Made by a program: the position numbers and the translations under genes. From assembly GCA_045807945.1 (NCBI GenBank), contig JBJMGI010000031.1, positions 1-5,882 of the forward strand: a DNA stretch of 5,882 nt, given 5' to 3'. Under the pieces are notes generated by a model. The model made no database searches and was not told where the DNA came from. It saw nothing but the letters and a program-made list of their open reading frames with translations. The stretch comes from CAVQGF01 sp045807945 (GTDB taxonomy: Bacteria; Acidobacteriota; Terriglobia; Terriglobales; Acidobacteriaceae). Shown one piece after another: positions 1 to 4,514 of this stretch (position 1 is its first letter; each line of letters opens with the position of its first letter).

Positions 1-363
1 CTTCAGATCCAGGTTCTGATCGGTGTAGCGCAGCGTCTTGGTCCCAGTGTGCGCGACTTTGCCTTTGAAGGCGAAATCGCCGTGGAAGTGGTTAGCGGCT
101 TCCGTTAGGGCGAAGATCTTCTTCAGCGTGGGCGCAGACATCGTGAACTTCAGCTGATAAGGATCCAGCGCTTCTACGTCTTTCTTCCCTTTGTCGGTGG
201 ATTCGTACGTGGTGCTTCCGTCCGACGCGACGGTTATTGAGTAATGGTCAGGCGGAACGATGGCGTCATCAAGATTAAAGCTGACGGTGGGAGTTGCACT
301 GGTTTGCGCCTGGAGAGTTGCGGCGAAAAGCAATAGTAATAAGACGTTTCGAACGAAGGTCAT
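1..363 (-). CDS. Secreted protein of unknown function (partial, 3' end beyond left edge)
   Basis: The reading frame is open from ATG at 363-361 to the left edge of the window: 121 codons with no stop, so the C-terminus is missing. Residues 1-20 form a signal peptide: a short positive start with Arg5, the hydrophobic run VLLLLLFAATL, and a plausible cleavage after LQAQ. The mature part is polar, with a beta-rich look (HYSITVASDGSTTYEST) and a segment around residues 77-105 (LKKIFALTEAANHFHGDF, then VAHTGTKTLRYTD). I do not recognise a named domain. The style resembles small secreted proteins I associate with Acidobacteriota, but that is recollection, not a search result. Its ATG overlaps the ruvC stop (ATGA) and there is no obvious Shine-Dalgarno before it, so translation is probably coupled to ruvC. 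Probable location is the periplasm or outside the cell; function unknown. Confidence 0.8.
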   Translation of the reverse strand, partial: MTFVRNVLLLLLFAATLQAQTSATPTVSFNLDDAIVPPDHYSITVASDGSTTYESTDKGKKDVEALDPYQLKFTMSAPTLKKIFALTEAANHFHGDFAFKGKVAHTGTKTLRYTDQNLDLK

Positions 364-863
364 GAGCGTGCGGTGGCTTTCTGCTTCTTCAAGGTCGCGG
401 CGGTATGGATGTGACAGATGGCGATGGCGAGGGCGTCGGCGACATCAGGCGGCTCTGGAACCGATTTCAATTCAAGCAGGCGGGTGACCATGCTCTGCAC
501 CTGCGACTTCTCCGCCTTGCCGTATCCGACGACTGCACTTTTGATGCTTAGCGGAGCGTACTCCGCGACGGGAAGTCCGGCGGAAGAAGCTGCCAGCATC
601 GCTATCCCGCGCACGTGGCCGAGCTTCAACGCCGATTTCGCATTCACGGAGTAGAAGACGTCTTCAATGGCAACACACTCCGGCCGGTTCTTCGCGATAA
701 CTTCTTCCAGCTTCACAAATATCTTGTGCAACTTTGCCGGCAGCGGCTCGCGCGGCGGCACTCGAATCGCACCCGCATCAATGAAGCGCAGTTTGGGTGA
801 GCTTCCATCCACCACCCCGAAGCCGGTGATCTCGCTGCCGCAATCAATGCCGAGTACGATCAT
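360..863 (-). CDS. ruvC: Crossover junction endodeoxyribonuclease RuvC
   Basis: RuvC is the Holliday-junction resolvase that works with the RuvAB branch-migration motor. As a dimer it makes paired nicks across the four-way junction in late homologous recombination and repair. The product is 167 aa, close to the usual length (E. coli has 173). The four acidic metal-binding residues of the RNase H-like fold are visible: Asp7 (GIDCGS), Glu67 (VAIEDVFY), Asp140 and Asp143 (PPDVADALA). The family segment YAPLSIKSAVVGYGKAEKSQV at about 102-122 is also present. The ATG at 863-861 puts the catalytic Asp at the standard position 7 and follows a GGAG sequence. Cys8 stands where many phyla have Pro. No ruvA or ruvB is visible. 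The gene sits 6 nt behind the ybdD-type gene and overlaps the next gene by ATGA, an unusual position at the tail of a transporter operon. Identification is secure. Confidence 0.97.
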   Translation of the reverse strand: MIVLGIDCGSEITGFGVVDGSSPKLRFIDAGAIRVPPREPLPAKLHKIFVKLEEVIAKNRPECVAIEDVFYSVNAKSALKLGHVRGIAMLAASSAGLPVAEYAPLSIKSAVVGYGKAEKSQVQSMVTRLLELKSVPEPPDVADALAIAICHIHTAATLKKQKATARS

Positions 864-872
864 GTTCTCCTA
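864..872 (-). promoter_or_regulatory. ruvC ribosome binding site overlapping the upstream stop codon
   Basis: On the minus strand the junction reads TAGGAGAACATG. The TAG that ends the ybdD-type gene is also the first part of a TAGGAG Shine-Dalgarno, followed by three bases and the ruvC ATG. A ribosome terminating on the upstream gene therefore sits on the ruvC initiation site. This fixes the ruvC start and implies coupled translation. Confidence 0.75.
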
Positions 873-1040
873 ACAGCAGCGCGTCACAGGAGCTTTGTAT
901 TTTTCTTGCACGAATTTCGCGTACGCCGCAGCGGATGAAGGCTTCGATTCGCGCACCAGATATCGGGAGTAAGCATTCTCGTCGAAGACCTCGCGCAGCA
1001 TTTGGCCGAGTAGAGATAACAAACTTCTCAGAGATTTCAT
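870..1040 (-). CDS. ybdD: YbdD/YjiX family small protein (DUF466), partner of CstA
   Basis: This is a 56-aa protein of the YbdD/YjiX family (Pfam 'Sel_put', formerly DUF466), whose genes commonly follow cstA or btsT in bacteria. It shows the family layout: a short amphipathic N-terminal helix (MKSLRSLLSLLGQMLREVF), spaced aromatics Tyr24, Tyr27, Tyr40 and Phe43 (AYAKF), and the hallmark C-terminal Arg-Cys-Cys. The two last residues are ordinary Cys codons (TGC TGT) before TAG, so no selenocysteine is involved. The frame stays open upstream to a possible start at 1124. I chose ATG at 1040 because it matches the family length, overlaps the cstA stop as TGATG, and has a GGGTGAG sequence three bases before it. 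The molecular role is not settled; in enterobacteria the family is genetically linked to CstA/BtsT transport. The gene is very probably co-translated with cstA. Confidence 0.9.
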   Translation of the reverse strand: MKSLRSLLSLLGQMLREVFDENAYSRYLVRESKPSSAAAYAKFVQEKYKAPVTRCC

Positions 1041-3085
1041 CAGCTCACCCCGACCGCTTGCGCGGGAACATAAGGCGACTCTTTCGTCTGCGGGCGTTTC
1101 CTGCCGGAGAGCACGCGCCACCACTCTTTGCCTGACTCTATCAGCATTAGTCCCACCAAGAGCAGCAGCCCCGCGGTCACTGCGGCATTGAGTCTGTCAT
1201 TGAATATAAGTCGCGAGAGGTCATTGCCCTTCGCTGGAATCGCTCCAGATGCAAGTCCGGCGGCGTGGGAGAGAAATCCGATGCGCGGACTCACGTCGAA
1301 AATCTTCTGCCACGAAGCCGAGAACGTCACCGCGACCAGCCACAGCAGCGGCGCAAGTGTTATCCAAGCATAGCGCGCCCGCGCACTCTTAATAATGATG
1401 GTGGTGGCGACGCAAAGCGCAACCGTCGCAAGCAACTGGTTGGCGATGCCGAACAGCGGCCAGAGCGAATTGATCCCGCCGAGCGGATCGTGCACACCCT
1501 GCCACAAAAAGAATCCCCACGCTGCGACCGTCAAGCCACTTGTAATAAGGATGCTGGGATAGGAGCTTGTCTTTCCGAGCGCGGGCGAGAAATGCCCTAG
1601 TGCATCCTGCAACATGAAGCGCGCGACACGCGTTCCGGCATCGAGCACGGTCAAAATGAACAACGCTTCGAACATGATGGCGAAGTGATACCAGATCGCG
1701 GTGAAGCGCTCGCCTCCGAGGGCGCCGGAGAAGATCTTCGCCATCCCCAGAGCGAAGGCCGGGGCGCCACCGGTCCGATTGAACAACGTGTCTTCGCCAA
1801 CGCTGTTCGCTAAGTGGGCCATGTCAGCCGCGGTCACCGGAAAATTCCATGAGGAGATCATCGCGGTGGCAGCGGCGGGAGCATCTCCCACCACTCCAGC
1901 CGGACTATTGATGGCAAAATAGGAGCCCGGAGTCAGGGTGCAGGCGGCGATCATCGCCATCACCGCAACGAACGATTCCGCTGCCATTGCTCCATACCCC
2001 ACCATGGGAATGTGCGACTCGCGCGAGATCAGCTTGGGCGTAGTGCCGCTCGATATCAGCGAGTGGAAGCCGCTGACGGCCCCACAAGCGATAGTGATGA
2101 AGGCAAACGGAAACAGCTTTCCGGCGAAGATCGGGCCCGTGCCATCAACGAAGCGCGTCAGCGAAGGCATCTGCAGCGTGGGACGGAGCGCGACGATGCC
2201 CAGCGCCAGCACCGCGATCGTTCCCAGTTTCACGAAGGTGCTGAGGTAATCGCGTGGCGCAAGCAACAGCCAAACCGGCAATGCCGATGCGGCGAATCCG
2301 TAGATGATGATAGCGATGGCAAGTTGAGGCCCGCTGAATGTGAATAGCTTTGCCATAGCGGGGTGCTGTGCCACAAATTGCCCACCGACGATACTCAGCA
2401 TCACCAGAGCGAATCCGAGAGCCGACGTCTCGAGCACTTTCCCCGGCCGCAGCTTGCGAAGGTAAACCCCCATCAGCAGCGCGATGGGGATCGTCATTGC
2501 GATTGTGAATGTACCCCACGGGCTGCTCTTGAGCGCGTTGGTCACGATGAGTCCAACCACCGCGAGCAAGATGATGACGATGCTGAAGACGGCGATGAAC
2601 GAGACGATGCCGCCGACTGTACCCACTTCTTCCTTCGCCATCTGGCAGATGGATTTGCCGTCGCGCCGCACGGAAAAAGCGAGGACAACAAAATCCTGCA
2701 CGCAGCCGCCGAGGACTGCGCCGATCACGATCCACAATGTTCCAGGAAGGTATCCGAACTGCGCGGCAAGCACCGGGCCGAGCAGCGGGCCGGGTCCGGC
2801 GATCGCAGCGAAGTGATGCCCAAAAACTACCCACTTGTTCGTGCGTACAAAATCGCGACCATTCTCCAGCCGCTCGGCTGGGGTCGCGCGCGTGTCGTCG
2901 AGCAGGAGGACCTTGGCTGCAATGAATTTGCTATAGAAGCGAAAGCCGATCGCGTAACTACAAAGCGCGGCCGTAACGAGCCAGAGGGCGTTGATAGCCT
3001 CCCCGCGACGAAGAGCGATAACTCCTACCGCCAGCGCTGCGAGCGCGGCGATCACAAACCACAAGAGCCTGCGGGCCAGGGTCAT
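1040..3085 (-). CDS. cstA: Carbon starvation protein CstA, pyruvate/peptide transporter
   Basis: CstA is an inner-membrane transporter induced by carbon starvation in E. coli, first linked to peptide use and later to pyruvate uptake. The product is 681 aa (E. coli CstA is about 701) and contains roughly 16 hydrophobic segments by eye. Family signatures appear in order: INALWLV (31-37); TNKWVVFGHHFAAIAGPGPL (82-101), followed by GPVLAAQFGYLPGTLW (103-118); VQDFVVL (129-135); LAPRDYLSTFVKLG (275-288); ITIACGAVSGFHSLISSGTT (330-349), followed by PKL; GYGAMAAESF (363-372); NRTGGAPAFALG (436-447); FEALFILTVLDAGTRVARFM (472-491); DPLGGINSLWPLFGIANQ (533-550); and KESPYVP near the C-terminus. The signatures span the whole length with no internal break, so the gene looks intact. 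The start at 3085 aligns with the known N-terminus, although its Shine-Dalgarno (GGCGGG) is weak. It is the first gene of a four-gene minus-strand operon. The exact substrate here cannot be read from sequence. Confidence 0.96.
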   Translation of the reverse strand: MTLARRLLWFVIAALAALAVGVIALRRGEAINALWLVTAALCSYAIGFRFYSKFIAAKVLLLDDTRATPAERLENGRDFVRTNKWVVFGHHFAAIAGPGPLLGPVLAAQFGYLPGTLWIVIGAVLGGCVQDFVVLAFSVRRDGKSICQMAKEEVGTVGGIVSFIAVFSIVIILLAVVGLIVTNALKSSPWGTFTIAMTIPIALLMGVYLRKLRPGKVLETSALGFALVMLSIVGGQFVAQHPAMAKLFTFSGPQLAIAIIIYGFAASALPVWLLLAPRDYLSTFVKLGTIAVLALGIVALRPTLQMPSLTRFVDGTGPIFAGKLFPFAFITIACGAVSGFHSLISSGTTPKLISRESHIPMVGYGAMAAESFVAVMAMIAACTLTPGSYFAINSPAGVVGDAPAAATAMISSWNFPVTAADMAHLANSVGEDTLFNRTGGAPAFALGMAKIFSGALGGERFTAIWYHFAIMFEALFILTVLDAGTRVARFMLQDALGHFSPALGKTSSYPSILITSGLTVAAWGFFLWQGVHDPLGGINSLWPLFGIANQLLATVALCVATTIIIKSARARYAWITLAPLLWLVAVTFSASWQKIFDVSPRIGFLSHAAGLASGAIPAKGNDLSRLIFNDRLNAAVTAGLLLLVGLMLIESGKEWWRVLSGRKRPQTKESPYVPAQAVGVS
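1041..1050 (-). promoter_or_regulatory. Ribosome binding site for the ybdD-type gene inside the 3' end of cstA
   Basis: The minus strand reads GGGTGAGCTGATG. A GGTGAG Shine-Dalgarno lies just before the ATG that overlaps the cstA stop TGA by one base. It supports the short start at 1040 over the longer upstream frame, and it indicates stop-restart coupling between the two genes. Confidence 0.65.
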
Positions 3086-3112
3086 TGCCCGCCATTGTTG
3101 CGGAATCTCGCG

Positions 3113-3124
3113 GCTTGCGCAAGC
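3113..3124. promoter_or_regulatory. 12-bp perfect palindrome upstream of cstA (possible operator)
   Basis: GCTTGCGCAAGC is a perfect 12-bp palindrome ending 27 bp before the cstA start codon. It fits the size of a dimeric repressor site or a small leader hairpin in the cstA mRNA. A second, looser inverted repeat (AGCTGC at 3122-3127, GCAGCT at 3140-3145) overlaps it by three bases, so the two could form alternative RNA hairpins. Regulatory function is inferred only from position and symmetry. Confidence 0.35.
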
Positions 3125-3198
3125 TGCAGAGCACAGTCAGCAGCTACTACGGATTCACATATCCAGAGCTGCGGGACGAGTGCCCACCTCCGTGTGAC

Positions 3199-3224
3199 GG
3201 AACGCATCTGACTTATTGCGTCAA
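3199..3224 (+). promoter_or_regulatory. Candidate ECF-sigma promoter for the FN3-repeat gene
   Basis: GGAAC at 3199-3203 is followed after 16 nt by GTCAA at 3220-3224. This resembles the GGAAC(TT) / GTC(AAA) elements and spacing of sigma-E and other ECF-family promoters. Transcription would start near 3231-3233, giving a leader of about 38 nt that includes the ribosome binding site. The gene encodes an exported protein, which suits envelope-stress control. The match is short and could arise by chance. Confidence 0.35.
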
Positions 3225-3239
3225 CCTTTGACAAGGTTG
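3222..3239. repeat. Inverted repeat with 7-bp arms (CAACCTT / AAGGTTG)
   Basis: CAACCTT (3222-3228) and AAGGTTG (3233-3239) are perfect inverted repeats around the 4-nt loop TGAC. The repeat overlaps the -10 end of the ECF-type candidate and lies 12 bp before the start of the AGGAG run at 3251. It could be an operator or, if transcription starts farther upstream, a leader hairpin. It is not a terminator, since no T-run follows. Confidence 0.4.
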
Positions 3240-3256
3240 TGGATCTACCGAGGAGT

Positions 3257-3262
3257 GAGGAG
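3257..3262 (+). promoter_or_regulatory. Ribosome binding site of the FN3-repeat gene
   Basis: GAGGAG lies 7 nt before ATG at 3270 and is preceded by a second AGGAG at 3251-3255. This strong purine-rich site decides the start in favour of 3270 rather than the in-frame ATG at 3216, because a typical signal peptide follows 3270 directly. Confidence 0.85.
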
Positions 3263-3269
3263 AGTATCT

Positions 3270-4415
3270 ATGCGTAAAAAATTAGCTCTGTTCGCGATGT
3301 TTGCGGCACTGAGCTCCTGGTCGTTTGCACGGACCCTGAGCACAACTCCGCAAGATAAAGACGACAAGAACAAGAAATCAACCGCCAGTGCGCAGAACGA
3401 CCACGACGCCGATGACAAGAACGGCGACATCGATGTGGTCAGCGGCCCGGATGTTCAACCTGCCAACGACCACGCTGTCATTCGGTGGAGAACAGACAAA
3501 GTTTCGGCCAGTTCGGTCAAATACGGAACTAGCCAGAACAATATGTCGCAGGAGCAGAAGATCTCCGGTGGGTCGCGTGATCACAATGTCACGCTGACGG
3601 GTTTGCAGCCGGGGACGAAGTATTACTTCGAGATCCTGAGCCGCAATGGTCAGGTACGCAAGACGGGCGAGTTCACCACTCAGGGTTCGTCCTCTGCCAG
3701 CAACAGCAACAACAACGGTTCGAGCAGCGGTTCGACAACTGGTGCCACCGCAAGCGGTACAGACAACGTCCAGATCCTGGACGGCCCGCGCCCGCAGAAC
3801 GTCACGCCCAATTCCGCGACCATTTACTGGCGCACTGATGACGTGGCAGCCAGCGACGTGAAGTACGGCACAGATCCGAACAATCCGGGCCAGCGCGCGT
3901 ACGAACGTGGCGGGGCCCGCGAACACACCGCTGAGCTGACCAACCTGCAGCCTGGTCAGACGTACTACTACCAAATCCTGCGCCGCGATGGCAGCGTTCG
4001 CACGAGCGGTCAATTCCAGACGCCCGCATCTGGCACCACTGCCTCGACCACGCCAACGACTCCGGCGCCCGGCACTCCGGCTCCAGCTGGAACCTCTAGC
4101 GTTGCCGTAAACAAGGGACCCGTAGTCCAGTACGTGAACCAGAACACCGCGATCATCTCGTGGAACACAAACCAGCAGTCGTCGTCGACGGTGAAGTACG
4201 GCACCGATGCCAATAACCTCAACCAGACTGCTAGCGGAAACTGGGGCACCAACCACCAGGTTCAGGTGCAGGGACTCCAGCCGAGCACGACCTACTACTT
4301 TGTCGTGAACTCGTCACCCGCTGAGAACACCGGAAACGTTGCTACCAGCGCCCCGCAGAGCTTCCAGACGGTTGCTCCCGGCCAGCAAGCCAAGCAACAG
4401 CCCTGGCACTTCTAA
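3270..4415 (+). CDS. Exported protein with three fibronectin type III-like repeats
   Basis: The product is 381 aa. Residues 1-20 (MRKKLALFAMFAALSSWSFA) are a signal peptide with a likely cleavage after SFA. A charged Asp/Lys/Asn-rich stretch follows (about 28-54). Three repeats of some 85-90 aa come next, at about 55-138, 167-252 and 278-368. Each has a Gly-Pro near its start, then AxIxW(R/N)T, VKYGT followed by an Asn pair, and LQPGxxYY (LQPSTTYY in the third), then an F(T/Q)T end strand. This is the beta-sandwich pattern of FN3 domains and of the related N-terminal domain of purple acid phosphatases; no phosphatase domain follows. The linkers are low-complexity: Ser/Asn/Gly/Thr (139-165) and Thr/Pro/Ala/Gly (253-276). 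There is no transmembrane anchor, LPXTG, lipobox or C-terminal sorting domain. The likely role is binding or a structural part outside the cytoplasm; no enzymatic function is visible. It has no co-directional neighbour, so it is probably monocistronic. Confidence 0.9.
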   Translation: MRKKLALFAMFAALSSWSFARTLSTTPQDKDDKNKKSTASAQNDHDADDKNGDIDVVSGPDVQPANDHAVIRWRTDKVSASSVKYGTSQNNMSQEQKISGGSRDHNVTLTGLQPGTKYYFEILSRNGQVRKTGEFTTQGSSSASNSNNNGSSSGSTTGATASGTDNVQILDGPRPQNVTPNSATIYWRTDDVAASDVKYGTDPNNPGQRAYERGGAREHTAELTNLQPGQTYYYQILRRDGSVRTSGQFQTPASGTTASTTPTTPAPGTPAPAGTSSVAVNKGPVVQYVNQNTAIISWNTNQQSSSTVKYGTDANNLNQTASGNWGTNHQVQVQGLQPSTTYYFVVNSSPAENTGNVATSAPQSFQTVAPGQQAKQQPWHF

Positions 4416-4431
4416 GGGAGAGTCGTAAACG

Positions 4432-4463
4432 AAAAAAAGGCCGCTGCGAAGCGGCCTTTTTTT
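4432..4463. terminator. Bidirectional rho-independent terminator
   Basis: Seven A (4432-4438), GGCCGCT (4439-4445), loop GCGA (4446-4449), AGCGGCC (4450-4456) and seven T (4457-4463) form a perfectly symmetric element. The plus-strand RNA has a 7-bp GC-rich stem with a GNRA-type loop followed by U7, 16 nt after the FN3 gene stop. The minus strand reads the same stem followed by T7, about 50 nt after the histidine kinase stop. It therefore serves both convergent genes. Confidence 0.95.
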
Positions 4464-4514
4464 GTTCACCGCTTATTGCTCCAGTGAATCATGCAATAGA
4501 TTTATACCCGGGAC

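Larger units (their letters stand above)
3086..3269. promoter_or_regulatory. Divergent intergenic region between cstA and the FN3-repeat gene
   Basis: These 184 bp separate two divergently transcribed genes and should carry both promoters. I see no convincing sigma-70 promoter on either strand. What is present is a 12-bp palindrome at 3113-3124, a looser repeat AGCTGC...GCAGCT at 3122-3145, an ECF-type promoter candidate at 3199-3224 and a hairpin at 3222-3239. No small gene is supported here. The cstA promoter could not be located; isolated TGTGA half-sites occur, but there is no symmetric CRP-type operator. Confidence 0.6.

Noticed and set aside
870..878. Possible selenocysteine protein, since the family is named 'putative selenoprotein'
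   Set aside because: The C-terminal residues are encoded by TGC TGT and the frame ends at TAG. There is no in-frame TGA.
1041..1124. Upstream extension of the ybdD-type gene to a start at 1124
   Set aside because: It would overlap cstA by 28 codons in another frame, adds a non-family N-terminus, and the ATG at 1040 has a Shine-Dalgarno and the expected family length.
3190..3199. TGTGA half-site suggesting CRP control of cstA, as in E. coli
   Set aside because: No matching TCACA half follows at the required 6-nt spacing.
2363..3211. Long plus-strand open frame (282 codons) opposite cstA
   Set aside because: It is antisense to the strongly supported cstA gene, has a composition rich in Arg/His/Asp/Glu typical of a shadow frame, and shows no recognisable domain.
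3228..3233. TTGACA as a sigma-70 -35 box
   Set aside because: At 16-18 nt downstream there is only purine-rich Shine-Dalgarno sequence and no TATAAT-like hexamer. The hexamer is part of the hairpin.
3216..3269. Earlier in-frame ATG of the FN3 gene at 3216
   Set aside because: It would place 18 charged or polar residues before the signal peptide, has no ribosome binding site, and falls inside the promoter candidate. The ATG at 3270 has GAGGAG at 7 nt.
3378..4256. Long minus-strand open frame (292 codons) opposite the FN3 gene
   Set aside because: It is the antisense shadow of a gene with a clear signal peptide and three conserved repeats. Its Val/Arg-rich product resembles no family.
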